In this document: in pieces, positions 8,026-17,871 of the stretch
Layout: every line of letters starts with the position of its first letter
Numbering within the stretch: the first letter of the stretch is position 1
From: Hydrogenovibrio thermophilus
GTDB taxonomy: Bacteria; Pseudomonadota; Gammaproteobacteria; Thiomicrospirales; Thiomicrospiraceae
NCBI RefSeq assembly: GCF_004028275.1
Contig: NZ_CP035033.1
Span: 1,798,001 to 1,862,000, forward strand
Direction of reading: 5' to 3'
DNA length: 64,000 nt
Notes under the pieces: model-generated
The model's database searches: none
What the model was told of the DNA's origin: nothing
What the model saw: the letters and a program-made list of their open reading frames with translations, nothing else
Made by a program: the position numbers and the translations under genes

Positions 8026-9300
8026 ATGTCGCACCCGAGAAATGTCATTTACGCACAAGCCGGCGGGGTTACGGCCGTCATTAACGCCAGTGCCGCAGGT
8101 GTCATCGAAATGGTGAAACGTCACCCGGAAAAATTCGGTAAAGTCTATGCCGCCATCAACGGCATCGTCGGCGTATTGGAAGAGCGATTGACCGATGCTT
8201 CGCGCTTCAGCGAAGACACATTGGACCGTCTAAAAACCCAACCCGGAGCCGCTTTCCAGGCTTGTCGCTTCGACCTCGACAGCATTGATGAAAACCCGGG
8301 GCAATACCAACGGGTGCTGGAAGTGTTCCGAACCTACGACATCGGCTACTTTTTTTACAACGGCGGCAATGGTTCCATGGTCACGGCGCAAAAAGTGGCC
8401 GATTACTGTTCGGCCCACGGCCATCCGGTCACATGCATTGGTGTGGCAAAAACCATCGACAACGACCTCGCATTGTCACATTGCAGTCCGGGGTTCGGCA
8501 GTGCCGCTAAATACATTGCCACCAGCTTGCTGGAAGCAACGATGGACCTGTTTTCAATGCATAATACGTCCACCAAGTTCTTTGCGCTGGAAGCCATGGG
8601 CCGTAATGTCGGCTGGTTGACCATCGCCGGCGGACTCATCAAAACCGCCATGCCGGACGTCCCCTTACTGATTCTGCCCGCTGAACGCCCTTTCGAACGC
8701 AACAAATTCCTGGAACGTGTCCAGCACCTGATCGACAGCAAAGGCTACTGCGTTTGCATCGTTTCCGAAGGCTTGATGGATCCGGACGGCCATTACATAT
8801 CCATCGAAAACGTTGAACACACTCACAACAACGATTACACCCAACTGGGCGGTGTGGCCCACACCTTATCCGGCCTGGTAGCCAACACCTTCAATTGCAA
8901 AACCCACAGTGCCGTACCCGATTATTTGCAGCGTTCCGCCAGTCACCAAGTGTCGCAAACCGACTGGGAGATGGCTTACCGAGCCGGCAAAGCGGCGGTA
9001 CAAGCCGCGCTGGATGGACAACACGGCGTCTTGCCGGTAATTGAAGTCATCGACACCCAACCTCTGGTGTGGCGTTACAAAAACGTCGACTTATTTGAAG
9101 TCGCCGATTTGGAAAAATGCGTCCCGGACGAGTTTCTCACCAAAGATGGTATGGACATCACCCCCGCCGCCATTGATTATTTGTTACCCCTCATCAAAGG
9201 CGAACGTCCTATCCAATATCGAAACGGACTGCCGGATATTTACCCGATGCATTTTGACTTGGTCGAACAACAACTCCCCAAATACAAAGCCGTCAAATAA
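8026..9300 (+). CDS. pfp: 6-phosphofructokinase, probably pyrophosphate-dependent
   Basis: The 424-residue protein belongs to the long-chain phosphofructokinase family used by sulfur and methane oxidisers, which use PPi reversibly between fructose 6-phosphate and fructose 1,6-bisphosphate. Landmarks are YAQAGGVTAVINASA, PGFGSAAKYIATS, TKFFALEAMGRNVGWL and SEGL. The start is ATG 8026 because AAAGGA lies 9 bases upstream; a GTG at 8008 would include that site. The donor-specificity signature is odd: KTIDND keeps the lysine typical of PPi enzymes, but the glycine-rich loop reads NGGNGS where PPi enzymes have an Asp (GGxD) and ATP enzymes have Gly (GGDG). The donor should therefore be regarded as unproven. 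Confidence 0.85.
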   Translation: MSHPRNVIYAQAGGVTAVINASAAGVIEMVKRHPEKFGKVYAAINGIVGVLEERLTDASRFSEDTLDRLKTQPGAAFQACRFDLDSIDENPGQYQRVLEVFRTYDIGYFFYNGGNGSMVTAQKVADYCSAHGHPVTCIGVAKTIDNDLALSHCSPGFGSAAKYIATSLLEATMDLFSMHNTSTKFFALEAMGRNVGWLTIAGGLIKTAMPDVPLLILPAERPFERNKFLERVQHLIDSKGYCVCIVSEGLMDPDGHYISIENVEHTHNNDYTQLGGVAHTLSGLVANTFNCKTHSAVPDYLQRSASHQVSQTDWEMAYRAGKAAVQAALDGQHGVLPVIEVIDTQPLVWRYKNVDLFEVADLEKCVPDEFLTKDGMDITPAAIDYLLPLIKGERPIQYRNGLPDIYPMHFDLVEQQLPKYKAVK

Positions 9301-9310
9301 ACAAACCGAG

Positions 9311-9334
9311 AAATTGACCAGGCCTGGTCAATTT
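9311..9334. repeat. 24-bp perfect palindrome around the CCAGGCCTGG decamer
   Basis: The central decamer is at 9318-9327 and is extended on both sides by AAATTGA/TCAATTT so that all 24 bases are self-complementary. It begins 10 bases after the stop of the phosphofructokinase gene. As RNA it makes a 12-bp stem with no room for a loop other than the centre and no long U tract, so it is a poor classic terminator. Confidence 0.8.
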
Positions 9335-9420
9335 CAACCAAAAACCGTCACGATTCTTTTAAAATAGCGCCCGTTGCACTTTTATAAAAACAAGATTCAT
9401 TTTTATCAGGAAGCAAATTT

Positions 9421-10254
9421 ATGGACTTCTCAAGCATTGACTTAAAAAGCCTATGGGAAACCTATGGCATTGAATGGGGCACGAATATCGTTCTGGCATT
9501 GATTATCTTCATTGTCGGACGCTGGGCCTCTAAACTGATTTCCGGTATTGTTCAACGTCTACTCAAACGCGGCAAAATGGATGACATGCTGATTAATTTC
9601 ATCATGTCCATTCTAAACGCCGTCCTGCTACTGTTCATCATCATTGCCTCCTTGAGCCAATTAGGTATCGACACCACTTCTTTGGTCGCCTTAATCGGTG
9701 CCGCCGGTTTGGCCATCGGCCTGGCCTTGAAGGACTCTTTGCAAAACTTTGCTTCCGGTGTCATGCTGATTTTATTCAAACCATTCAAAGTCGGCAATTT
9801 CGTGGAAGCCGCCGGCACTTCGGGTGTCGTCGAAAGCGTAGGCATTTTCAGCTCCACTTTCCGCACCGGCGACAACCGTGAAGTCATTATTCCGAATGGC
9901 AATATCTATAAAGGCACCATCACCAACTACTCGGCCCGTGAAACCCGCCGTGTTGATATGGTGTTCGGCATTGGTTACGACGACGACATTAAGCAAGCCA
10001 AACAAATTCTGACGGATTTAATTGAATCCGACGAACGCGTCTTGCAAGACCCGGCTCCGACCATCGCCGTCTCCGAACTGGCCGACTCCAGCATCAACTT
10101 CGTGGTGCGTCCTTGGGTTCAATCCGGCGACTATTGGGGCTTGAAGTGGGATATGAACGAAAAGGTCAAACACGCCTTCGACGAAGCCGGTATCGGCATC
10201 CCTTATCCGCAAATGGATGTACACCTGCATTCTCAGGAAACCGACTCCAAATAA
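9421..10254 (+). CDS. mscS: Small-conductance mechanosensitive channel, MscS family
   Basis: The 277-residue inner-membrane protein has three predicted N-terminal membrane helices (about residues 20-42, 60-85 and 90-115) and the pore-lining third helix followed by LKDSLQNFASGVMLILFKPFKVGNF, the best conserved MscS stretch. The beta domain (DNREVIIPNGNIYKGTITNYSARETRRV) and a short cytoplasmic C-terminal cage domain follow. Length is that of E. coli MscS. The channel opens on hypo-osmotic shock and releases solutes. An AGGAAG ribosome site lies 8 bases upstream. The neighbouring DUF481 protein, a family often called salt-induced, lies 49 bases downstream and may belong to the same response. 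Confidence 0.95.
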   Translation: MDFSSIDLKSLWETYGIEWGTNIVLALIIFIVGRWASKLISGIVQRLLKRGKMDDMLINFIMSILNAVLLLFIIIASLSQLGIDTTSLVALIGAAGLAIGLALKDSLQNFASGVMLILFKPFKVGNFVEAAGTSGVVESVGIFSSTFRTGDNREVIIPNGNIYKGTITNYSARETRRVDMVFGIGYDDDIKQAKQILTDLIESDERVLQDPAPTIAVSELADSSINFVVRPWVQSGDYWGLKWDMNEKVKHAFDEAGIGIPYPQMDVHLHSQETDSK

Positions 10255-10303
10255 CGATTTCATCTAAGAATTAAGCATTAAAAGTATTAAAGGTAGTAAA
10301 GAA

Positions 10304-11041
10304 ATGACAAAACAAACCCTCGCACTCCTAACCCTTTCATCACTGTTTGCGGGCAGCCAGGTCATGGCCGCTGAAACGAAGACCGACAAGGGTCTGCACG
10401 GTTCCGGTGAAGCCGGTTATTCCGAAACCACCGGTAACACCAATACACAAGCCATTTACGCTTCCTTGAAGCTGGATTACACCCAGGAGATGTACAAGCT
10501 AAAAGGCAAAATCGACGCCTCCAACAAAAAAGAAGACGGCAACCGCACCGAAGAACGTTATGTGGGCGACCTGCAAGGCAACCTGTATTTCTCCGACTAC
10601 CAAAAAGCATACGGCTTCGGGCAGTTCCGCGCAGAAAACAACCGCTTCGAAGACATCGAACTGAACACCTACACCCTGGTCGGTCTGGGTTACAACTTCA
10701 TTAAAGAACAGGACTTGGTTCTAACGGGTGAAGCCGGTATCGGTAACCAAACCCAGGATTACACCAAAGACAGTGGTGAGAAAGACTTTTCACAGTTGAT
10801 TGGAAAGCTTTACGGCAACTTCGAATACGGCTTCAACGCCAACGTCCGCTTCTTGCAGAACCTGACGGTCTTCACCGGTGAAAAGCAAACCAAATACGAA
10901 AGCAACACCGGCCTGAAAGTCAAACTCAACGGTAATCTTAACCTGAAACTCAACTACCAATACCGTCACAACGACAACCCGGCCACCGGCAAGAAAAAAG
11001 ACGACACCGAAACAATGTTAACCTTGATGTACGACTTCTAA
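10304..11041 (+). CDS. DUF481 (YdiY-like) outer-membrane beta-barrel protein
   Basis: The 245-residue product has a Sec signal peptide (hydrophobic residues 5-20, cleavage near VMAAE at 22-23) and an all-beta mature part with alternating polar and hydrophobic residues, many aromatic girdle positions and a C-terminal strand ending LTLMYDF with final Phe, the usual outer-membrane insertion signal. The segment GSGEAGYSETTGNTNTQAIYASLKLDY is typical of DUF481. Members are described as salt-induced outer-membrane proteins, but the physiological role is unsettled. It follows mscS on the same strand and is closed by a strong terminator. Confidence 0.85.
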   Translation: MTKQTLALLTLSSLFAGSQVMAAETKTDKGLHGSGEAGYSETTGNTNTQAIYASLKLDYTQEMYKLKGKIDASNKKEDGNRTEERYVGDLQGNLYFSDYQKAYGFGQFRAENNRFEDIELNTYTLVGLGYNFIKEQDLVLTGEAGIGNQTQDYTKDSGEKDFSQLIGKLYGNFEYGFNANVRFLQNLTVFTGEKQTKYESNTGLKVKLNGNLNLKLNYQYRHNDNPATGKKKDDTETMLTLMYDF

Positions 11042-11060
11042 ATCGCTCATCGCTGAAAAT

Positions 11061-11090
11061 AAAAAAACCGGGACTTTCCCGGTTTTTTTA
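11061..11090 (+). terminator. Rho-independent terminator after the DUF481 gene
   Basis: The arms AACCGGGA and TCCCGGTT with a 3-base loop are flanked by seven A on the left and seven T on the right. Confidence 0.9.
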
Positions 11091-11218
11091 TGTCTTCATA
11101 ATCACCATCCAACCAGAGTTGAAACAAACTCTATGAAATATATTTTGTATTACCTTACAAATTACTCTAGTATTAAGAACAAGCGATATAAACAAATCCT
11201 ATAGACAAAGACCAGAAA

Positions 11219-12793
11219 ATGAATCCGCCTTCCGTTAAGCGCTTGTTCTCCTTTTTCCTTTTGATGACGTTAAGCGCTTCAATCTTCGCTTCCGAAACCG
11301 TTAAAGTGCAATTGCGCTGGCTGCACCAATTTCAGTTCGCCGGCTACTATATCGCGTTGGAAAAAGGCTATTACGCCGAACAAGGTTTGAATGTCGAATT
11401 GATCGCCGGCGGGCCGCACGCCCTGAAACCGATTGATGATGTCTTAAGCGGCAAAGTCGATTACGCCATCACCGGTTCCGGCGTCGTCATCGACCGAATG
11501 GAAGGCAAACCGGTGGTGGCTTTGGCTGCCATTATGCAGACCTCTCCGATTGTGTGGATTACCTTAAAATCCTCCCATATCCGCAGCCCACATGATATGG
11601 CCGGACGCAAACTGCTCATCATGCCACCGCCGGAAAGCGCCGAATTATTAACCATGCTGGAAAGCGAAGGCATCCCCCGAGAAAAACTCAACATCCAAAA
11701 CACCAGCTACCGCATTGAAGACCTGATTGACGGCAAAGCCGACGCCTATGATGGCTACATCTCCAACGAGCCCTATTACCTCACCCAGAAAGGCGTCGAC
11801 TACAATATCATCAACCCCAGAGACTACGGCATCAACTTTTACAGCGATGTGCTCATTACCAGCGAACAAAAAGTGAAAAACAACCCGGAACAGGTCAGCC
11901 GCTTTATTAACGCCACTTTACAGGGTTGGGAATATGCCCTAAAACACATCGACGAAACCATCCAACTCATCCATCAAAAATACGCTCCGCAAAAGACACT
12001 TGACCACCTGCAATTTGAAGCCCAAACCCTCAAAAAACTCATCATGCCCGAGCTGGTTCAAATCGGCCACATGAACCCGGGCCGTTGGCAGTTTATCGTC
12101 GACAGCTACCGTCAATTAAACATGACCGCCGCCGACACCGATTTGGACGGCTTCCTGTTCAAGGAACATCAAAAAACCGACTACACCTTGGCGCTTAAAA
12201 TCGCGTTGGCCAGTGCCATACTTTTATTGATTGCAGGCCTGGTCATTATCAAGTTTCATAAGTTATCGCTTGAGCTGAAAAAAACAAACCGGCAGCTGGA
12301 GGAGTTGACCGTCATCGATCAACTCACACAAGTCAAAAACCGCCGTGGATTACTGGAAAAATCGGCCTATGTGCTCAGCCAAGCGCGCCGAAATGGCTCG
12401 TCCTGCAGTTTTCTGATGCTCGACATCGATAACTTCAAACGCATCAACGACAATTATGGTCACCCGGCCGGTGACGCCGCTTTAATCAACTTGGCTAAAA
12501 TCATTTCAACGAACCGACGAAAGCATGACATCGTTGCTCGTCTTGGAGGCGAAGAATTCGCGATATTGTTGGTGGATACCAATTTGGACGAAGCGGAAAG
12601 CGTTGCACAGCAAATTCTAAAAGACATCCAGAATTCGGTCATTCAATGCCCAAATAGCCGGACCGAGTTTTCCATCACCGCCAGCATCGGCATTGCCTTA
12701 GCCGAAGGCGAACTGGAAATCTTCTGGCATAAAGCCGACCAGGCTCTTTACCATGCTAAGTCAAACGGACGTAATCAAATTTCCATCGCTTAA
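11219..12793 (+). CDS. Membrane sensor diguanylate cyclase with NMT1/THI5-like binding domain
   Basis: The 524-residue protein has a signal sequence or first membrane anchor (residues 10-24), a periplasmic NMT1/THI5-like substrate-binding domain (about 28-300; KVQLRWLHQFQFAGYYIALEKGYY is the hallmark of pyrimidine-precursor binding proteins), one membrane helix (about 325-343), a short coiled linker and a C-terminal GGDEF domain (DQLTQVKNRRGLL ... RLGGEEFAILL). The cyclase motif GGEEF is intact, so it should make cyclic di-GMP from GTP. The likely input is a small periplasmic ligand, possibly a thiamine-pyrimidine-like or other heterocycle, bound by the receptor half. There is no ABC transporter gene next to it. 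Confidence 0.92.
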   Translation: MNPPSVKRLFSFFLLMTLSASIFASETVKVQLRWLHQFQFAGYYIALEKGYYAEQGLNVELIAGGPHALKPIDDVLSGKVDYAITGSGVVIDRMEGKPVVALAAIMQTSPIVWITLKSSHIRSPHDMAGRKLLIMPPPESAELLTMLESEGIPREKLNIQNTSYRIEDLIDGKADAYDGYISNEPYYLTQKGVDYNIINPRDYGINFYSDVLITSEQKVKNNPEQVSRFINATLQGWEYALKHIDETIQLIHQKYAPQKTLDHLQFEAQTLKKLIMPELVQIGHMNPGRWQFIVDSYRQLNMTAADTDLDGFLFKEHQKTDYTLALKIALASAILLLIAGLVIIKFHKLSLELKKTNRQLEELTVIDQLTQVKNRRGLLEKSAYVLSQARRNGSSCSFLMLDIDNFKRINDNYGHPAGDAALINLAKIISTNRRKHDIVARLGGEEFAILLVDTNLDEAESVAQQILKDIQNSVIQCPNSRTEFSITASIGIALAEGELEIFWHKADQALYHAKSNGRNQISIA

Positions 12794-12869
12794 CAGCGTA
12801 GCGACACCATCAGATACAGATGTATGGACCGAAAATAAAGCGTCTAAAAGGAATTTAAATAAAGGAAAA

Positions 12870-12962
12870 TGGCGGTGAAAGAGGGATTCGAACCCTCGAT
12901 GGAGCTACAAACCCCATACTCCCTTAGCAGGGGAGCGCCTTCAGCCTCTCGGCCATTTCACC
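12870..12962 (-). tRNA. tRNA-Ser with anticodon GCT
   Basis: Read on the minus strand, the 93-base gene starts GGTGAAA, pairs with TTTCACC before the discriminator G, and ends in an encoded CCA. The anticodon arm is CTCCC-CTGCTAA-GGGAG, giving anticodon GCT (reads AGC and AGU). The long variable arm is that of a serine tRNA, and the T arm GAGGG-TTCGAAT-CCCTC is intact. It lies downstream of csrA, as does serV in E. coli. Confidence 0.97.
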
Positions 12963-13082
12963 GTATCGATTTGGATTAAAAGAACTTTAATCCTGCTGTT
13001 TGTGGCGCGTATGATACCTTGATTTAAGGTGCTTGTAAACAGAGTTTGGCGGATTGACGTCAATTTTTTAAATGCGTTCGAA

Positions 13083-13304
13083 TCACTCTGCGGCCGCAAT
13101 CTTGGCTTCGACAACCGGCGCGGCTTCCGACGGCTTTTCCTGAACGTCTTTTTCTTTGAGCAGCAATTCTTCGCGCTGGATTTGAACTTCTTTCGGCGCT
13201 TCAATTCCCAGACGCACCTGGCCACTTTTCAAGCCCACCACAGTCAGTTTGATGTTATCGCCAATGATGAGTGTTTCTCCAACACGTCGTGTTAATACCA
13301 GCAT
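13083..13304 (-). CDS. csrA: Carbon storage regulator CsrA (RsmA)
   Basis: CsrA is a dimeric RNA-binding protein that recognises GGA motifs in leaders and represses or stabilises mRNAs, controlling carbon flow, motility and biofilm. The first 60 residues match the family closely ([20 protein letters not shown], then [19 protein letters not shown] with the RNA-binding Arg after V). The protein is 73 residues, longer than the 61 of E. coli, owing to an Ala/Pro/Glu-rich tail from about residue 55. It stands between lysC and tRNA-Ser on the same strand, an arrangement shared with pseudomonads. Confidence 0.97.
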   Translation of the reverse strand: MLVLTRRVGETLIIGDNIKLTVVGLKSGQVRLGIEAPKEVQIQREELLLKEKDVQEKPSEAAPVVEAKIAAAE

Positions 13305-13430
13305 GACTCAATCCCTTTGTTATGCATGTTTCAAAGGGTATAGTTTAAACTTATTAAACCCCAAATTCTATTTATATTTCTTATCACTATGATAAACCCA
13401 GACTAATAAAGTTTACTTATTTCAAGCAAT

Positions 13431-13457
13431 AAAAAACCCGGATAAACCGGGTTTCTT
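13431..13457 (-). terminator. Terminator of lysC
   Basis: On the minus strand the arms AAACCCGG and CCGGGTTT with a 5-base loop are followed by a T run that leads away from lysC. It separates lysC from csrA. Confidence 0.85.
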
Positions 13458-13473
13458 TAAAACAAACACTGGA

Positions 13474-14700
13474 TTACTTATCCAGTTCAAAAGCGGCATG
13501 TAGCGCCTGAACCGCTTCCTCCAAATATTCCTCACCAATCACCACCGAAATTTTGATTTCCGTGGTTCCGATCATTTGGATATTGATGTCATGATCCGCC
13601 AGGGTTTTAAACATGGTGCTGGCGATACCGGAATGCGACTTCATGCCAACTCCGACCATCGACAATTTCGCGATGGTATCATCACAGATAATCTCGCGTG
13701 CGCCCAATTCCATCGCATGCTTTTCCAACACCTGTTTGGCGGCATGCAAGTCGCCGCGTGCCACGGTAAAGGTGAAATCGGTGGTGCCATCGACACTCTG
13801 GTTTTGGATAATCATATCGATTTCGATATTGGCATCGGAAATCGGCCCCAAAATCTGGAAGGCCACGCCCGGCTTGTCCGGCACGCCCAACACCATCAAT
13901 TTCGCTTCATCACGGCTGAAGGCAATGCCGGATATTAAAGGTTTTTCCATATCTAAATCCTCAAAATCTTCTTCCGAGATGAGAAGAGTCCCACCCCCTT
14001 CTTTCATAGACGACAAGACGCGCAACGGCACTTTATATTTGCTGGCGAATTCCACCGAGCGAATCTGCAACACCTTCGCGCCCAAACTGGCGAGTTCCAA
14101 CATTTCATCGAAGGTGACCACATCCAACCGTTTGGCTTCCGGGACCACTCGCGGGTCGGTGGTGTAAACCCCATCCACATCGGTGTAAATCTGGCACTCA
14201 TCCGCCTGCAAAGCCGCGGCCAGGGCCACAGCCGTGGTATCGGAACCGCCGCGCCCCAGCGTCGTAATATCGCCGTCCGGTGTCACACCTTGAAAACCGG
14301 CAACCACAACGACCTTACCTTGATTCAATTGCGACTTGATCTTATCGGAGTCGATTTCCTCGATACGCGCCTTGGAATGAATGTCGTTGGTCATAATCGG
14401 CACTTGCCAGCCGGTATAGGAAACGGCATCGTAACCATTCTGCTGCAACGCCATGCTCAGCAACGCAATGGTGACCTGCTCCCCCGTTGTCAGCAACACG
14501 TCCATTTCCCGACGGGAAGGCTGCTCTTGAATTTCATGTGCCAGCGCGGTCAGCCGGTTTGTTTCTCCACTCATAGCGGAGACCGCAACAACGACCTGAT
14601 GCCCTTCGTCCACGAATTTCGCGACTTTTTTCGCGACATTCTGGATACGCTCGACATTCCCGACCGACGTCCCACCATATTTTTGAACAATTAATGCCAT
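13474..14700 (-). CDS. lysC: Aspartate kinase
   Basis: LysC phosphorylates aspartate, the first step to lysine, threonine, methionine and diaminopimelate. The 408-residue protein is of the short monofunctional class: kinase domain with KYGGTSVGN at residues 7-15 and GFQGVTPDGDITTLGRGGSDTTA near 155-177, and two C-terminal ACT domains (SRDEAKLMVLGVPDKPGVA and LSMVGVGMKSHSGIA) that usually bind lysine and/or threonine for feedback control. An internal start for a beta subunit, as in Bacillus, cannot be excluded. It lies between alaS and csrA on the same strand. Confidence 0.97.
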   Translation of the reverse strand: MALIVQKYGGTSVGNVERIQNVAKKVAKFVDEGHQVVVAVSAMSGETNRLTALAHEIQEQPSRREMDVLLTTGEQVTIALLSMALQQNGYDAVSYTGWQVPIMTNDIHSKARIEEIDSDKIKSQLNQGKVVVVAGFQGVTPDGDITTLGRGGSDTTAVALAAALQADECQIYTDVDGVYTTDPRVVPEAKRLDVVTFDEMLELASLGAKVLQIRSVEFASKYKVPLRVLSSMKEGGGTLLISEEDFEDLDMEKPLISGIAFSRDEAKLMVLGVPDKPGVAFQILGPISDANIEIDMIIQNQSVDGTTDFTFTVARGDLHAAKQVLEKHAMELGAREIICDDTIAKLSMVGVGMKSHSGIASTMFKTLADHDINIQMIGTTEIKISVVIGEEYLEEAVQALHAAFELDK

Positions 14701-14770
14701 GTATGATTTTGCCTTCTTAACGAAACCATGTTCTGCCTACCTTACCGCCGTAAATCATCGTGCCTCAAGT

Positions 14771-14806
14771 CAAAAAACCGCACAGGGCAAAACGCCATGT
14801 GCGGTT
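14771..14806 (-). terminator. Terminator of alaS
   Basis: The arms AACCGCAC (14776-14783) and GTGCGGTT (14799-14806) read on the minus strand as a hairpin followed by six T. Confidence 0.75.
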
Positions 14807-14893
14807 AGTCTTGAAGGTTTCGGTCGCTTATCGAACGATTCGGATAGGATTGTTGATTGAAACCAAGGGTAACGGCGCCTTTGCCGTTTTCGA

Positions 14894-14903
14894 CCAGGCC
14901 TGG
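14894..14903. repeat. Intergenic copy of CCAGGCCTGG
   Basis: An exact decamer preceded by CGA and followed by CCG. It is not part of an extended hairpin here, showing that the element is kept even without a terminator role. Confidence 0.75.
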
Positions 14904-15074
14904 CCGATACCAACCCGAATATTCCATAAATTTTCACTGACCTTACTTGCTCCTTGATGCCACAAGCCATATTTTCTCAGTCGGTCGTAATCGTCGATAG
15001 GACACTTCTTCGAAAATTGTCTTGTGAAACCAATGCTCAGCGCAATCTCAGCACAAATTTATAAAACACTCGGG

Positions 15075-17669
15075 TTAAGCTTTGCTCGCCACCCACTCTT
15101 TTACGGAAGCCAAGGCTTCCTTTAATTTGCTCGGATCTTTACCGCCGGCCTGTGCCATATCCGGACGCCCGCCGCCTTTACCGCCGACTTGTTGCGCCAC
15201 GTGATTCACCAATTCGCCGGCTTTCCATTGCGACGTCAGGGCTTTACTCACGCCCGCCACCAAACTGACTTTTTCGCCGTCCACGGCGGCCAAAACAATG
15301 GCGGCCGGTTCCAGTTTATCTTTCAGCTTATCCAGCGTTTCACGTAAGGTATTGACATCGGCCCCTTCCAATTGAGCGGCCAAGACATTGACCTCACCCA
15401 CCTTCTCGACGGCACTCGCCAAATCATCCCCTTGCGAAGAGGCCATTTTCGACTGCAACTGCTTCAACTGCTTTTCCAGTTCTTTCTGGTCGTTGACCAA
15501 CTGCGTCACTTTCGCGTCGACTTGCGTCTTATCGGTTTTCAAATGCCCGGCGATGTTCAACAACACCTGTTCGGTATCGTAAATGGTTTGCCACGCCGCT
15601 TCTCCGGTCACCGCCTCGATACGACGCACACCGGAGGCAATGCCGCTTTCCGAGGTGATACGGAAAGGCCCGATTTCACCGGTTGAGTTGACGTGCGTAC
15701 CGCCGCACAGCTCAATGGAGAAATCCCCCATATCGACGACGCGTACCACATCACCGTATTTTTCACCGAACAACGCCATGGCGCCTTTTGCCTTAGCCGC
15801 TTCGATGTCCATTTCTTCCATCTGCACGTCGGCGTTCAGCATAATGTTATGGTTCACCAAACGCTCGATTTCCAATAACTGTTCCGCGGAAATCGGTTCG
15901 AAATGCGAGAAGTCGAAACGCAGTCTTTCCGGTTGCACCAAAGAACCTTTTTGGCCAACGTGCGTGCCCAAGACTTGACGCAAGGCGGCGTGCAACAAAT
16001 GCGTGGCCGAGTGATTGCGTTCCGAAGCACGGCGTGCCTTGGTGTCGATATGCGCGTGAATCGTTTGACCGACATTGATCGCGCCAGCCGTCACCTTACC
16101 GATGTGCAGGAAAGTGCCGCCCTGTTTCTGACAGCCATCCACATGGAAACTGTTCATGCCTTCGGTCAAGCTGCCTTGGTCGCCGACCTGACCGCCGGAC
16201 TCGGCATAAAAAGGCGTCGTATCGAGAATCACGATGCCTTCCTGCCCTTCGGCCAAGCGCTCTACCGATTCCTGACCGGCGAAAATCGCCATGACCTTAG
16301 CATTGGCTTCGTCCTGATGGTAACCGGCAAATTCGGTCGGCTCGTTGTAATCGACTTTATGCTGGCCTTGCGAAGCAAAATTACTGGCCGAACGGGCACG
16401 GGCGCGCTGCGCTTCCATTTCTTTTTCAAACCCGGCTTCATCCACTGACAACTGGCGTTCACGCGCCACATCTGCGGTCAAATCCAACGGAAAACCATAA
16501 GTGTCATACAGCTTAAACGCCGTTGAACCACTGATGACCTTACCGTTCAATTGTGCAATATCGTCTTCCAGGATTTTCATGCCGTTTTCCAGAGTTTCGG
16601 CAAAACGCTCCTCTTCCAATTTCAAGGCACGCTCAACATTGGCCTGTTCTTTCACCAATTCTGGATAGGCTTCCCCCATCTGTTCGACCAAGGTCGGCAC
16701 CAGACGATAGAAGAAAACGTCTTTTTGGCCCAGTTTGTAACCGTGGCGAATCGCGCGACGGATAATACGGCGCAACACATAACCGCGGCCTTCATTCGAG
16801 GGCAACACACCATCGACAATCATAAAAGCACAAGAACGGATATGGTCGGCAATCACGCGCAAGGAACTGTTGGTCAGGTCTTTTTCGCCGGTCAACTCGG
16901 CCGCTTTGGCAACAATCGCCTGGAACAAGTCGATGTCGTAGTTGTTGTGCACCTTCTGCATCACCGCCGCCAAGCGTTCCAAGCCCATACCAGTATCCAC
17001 CGACGGCTTCGGTAATGGCGTCAAAGTGCCGTCTTCGGAACGGTCGAATTGCATGAACACCAGGTTCCAGATTTCAATGTAACGGTCACCGTCTTCATCC
17101 GGCGAGCCTGGAGGCCCACCGGCCACATCCGGACCGTGGTCATAGAAAATTTCCGAACAAGGTCCGCATGGCCCGGTGTCACCCATTGACCAGAAGTTGT
17201 CCTTGGCTCCGCAACGTGAGAAGCGCTCGGCACTGACGCCCATGTCTTTCAACCAGATGTCTTCCGCTTCCTGATCTTCTTCAAACACCGTGACCCAGAG
17301 TTTGTCTTCCGGTAACCCCAATTCTTCGGTCAGGAACTGCCAGGCATACTGAATGGCTTCGCGCTTGAAGTAATCGCCGAAACTGAAATTCCCCAGCATC
17401 TCAAAAAAGGTATGGTGGCGCGCGGTGTAACCGACGTTTTCCAGATCGTTATGCTTGCCCCCGGCACGGATACAGCGTTGCACGCTGGTCGCACGCGAGT
17501 AATCACGGGTTTCCTGGCCCAAAAAGGTTTCTTTGAACTGCACCATCCCGGCATTGGTGAACAACAATGTCGGATCGTTGCCGGGCACGACAGGGCTGGA
17601 GTGCACGGCGGTATGGCCTTGCTTTACAAAAAAGTCTAAAAACGCTTTTCTGAGTTCTGCGCTGGTCAT
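15075..17669 (-). CDS. alaS: Alanyl-tRNA synthetase
   Basis: AlaS charges tRNA-Ala and edits Ser and Gly mischarges. The 864-residue protein shows the class II aminoacylation domain ([34 protein letters not shown]), the tRNA recognition part, an editing domain with [12 protein letters not shown] and the zinc-type CGGTHV, and a C-Ala domain ending [13 protein letters not shown]. The frame opens at a TTG (17693), but ATG 17669 has a TTAGGA ribosome site 11 bases upstream and gives the usual start [14 protein letters not shown], so I use 17669. It lies downstream of recX on the same strand with a 202-base gap that has no other gene. Confidence 0.97.
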   Translation of the reverse strand: MTSAELRKAFLDFFVKQGHTAVHSSPVVPGNDPTLLFTNAGMVQFKETFLGQETRDYSRATSVQRCIRAGGKHNDLENVGYTARHHTFFEMLGNFSFGDYFKREAIQYAWQFLTEELGLPEDKLWVTVFEEDQEAEDIWLKDMGVSAERFSRCGAKDNFWSMGDTGPCGPCSEIFYDHGPDVAGGPPGSPDEDGDRYIEIWNLVFMQFDRSEDGTLTPLPKPSVDTGMGLERLAAVMQKVHNNYDIDLFQAIVAKAAELTGEKDLTNSSLRVIADHIRSCAFMIVDGVLPSNEGRGYVLRRIIRRAIRHGYKLGQKDVFFYRLVPTLVEQMGEAYPELVKEQANVERALKLEEERFAETLENGMKILEDDIAQLNGKVISGSTAFKLYDTYGFPLDLTADVARERQLSVDEAGFEKEMEAQRARARSASNFASQGQHKVDYNEPTEFAGYHQDEANAKVMAIFAGQESVERLAEGQEGIVILDTTPFYAESGGQVGDQGSLTEGMNSFHVDGCQKQGGTFLHIGKVTAGAINVGQTIHAHIDTKARRASERNHSATHLLHAALRQVLGTHVGQKGSLVQPERLRFDFSHFEPISAEQLLEIERLVNHNIMLNADVQMEEMDIEAAKAKGAMALFGEKYGDVVRVVDMGDFSIELCGGTHVNSTGEIGPFRITSESGIASGVRRIEAVTGEAAWQTIYDTEQVLLNIAGHLKTDKTQVDAKVTQLVNDQKELEKQLKQLQSKMASSQGDDLASAVEKVGEVNVLAAQLEGADVNTLRETLDKLKDKLEPAAIVLAAVDGEKVSLVAGVSKALTSQWKAGELVNHVAQQVGGKGGGRPDMAQAGGKDPSKLKEALASVKEWVASKA

Positions 17670-17871
17670 ATAAATAAAGTTCCTAAAAGTCAAAAATCGG
17701 GTCTAAAATTCAAGTTCCATTTCACACGCACCCGATGAGAGCCATTCCACAAACGCCGAGCGTCCTGCCCGGCTTGGGATTCATCTGTTCAAAGTGCCTG
17801 CTAGCCAGACGGTTCGTCTCGGCCGTATTATTATCGTGTTTATGTTTGATTGTCAGCTTGGGTTTACCATC

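Larger units (their letters stand above)
14701..15074. other. 374-base intergenic region between alaS and lysC
   Basis: From the alaS side it holds a copy of CCAGGCCTGG at 14894-14903, a small inverted repeat AACGGC/GCCGTT at about 14872-14888, then the hairpin at 14771-14806 that should end alaS transcription, and about 70 bases for a lysC promoter. I see no coding frame with a ribosome site and no clear lysine riboswitch fold. Confidence 0.6.

Noticed and set aside
9301-9420. Insertion-sequence end or attachment site at the 24-bp palindrome
   Set aside because: The same core is spread over the window without target duplications or transposase genes.
14701-15074. Lysine riboswitch before lysC
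   Set aside because: I could not find the conserved five-helix core or its loops; the hairpin present is explained as the alaS terminator.
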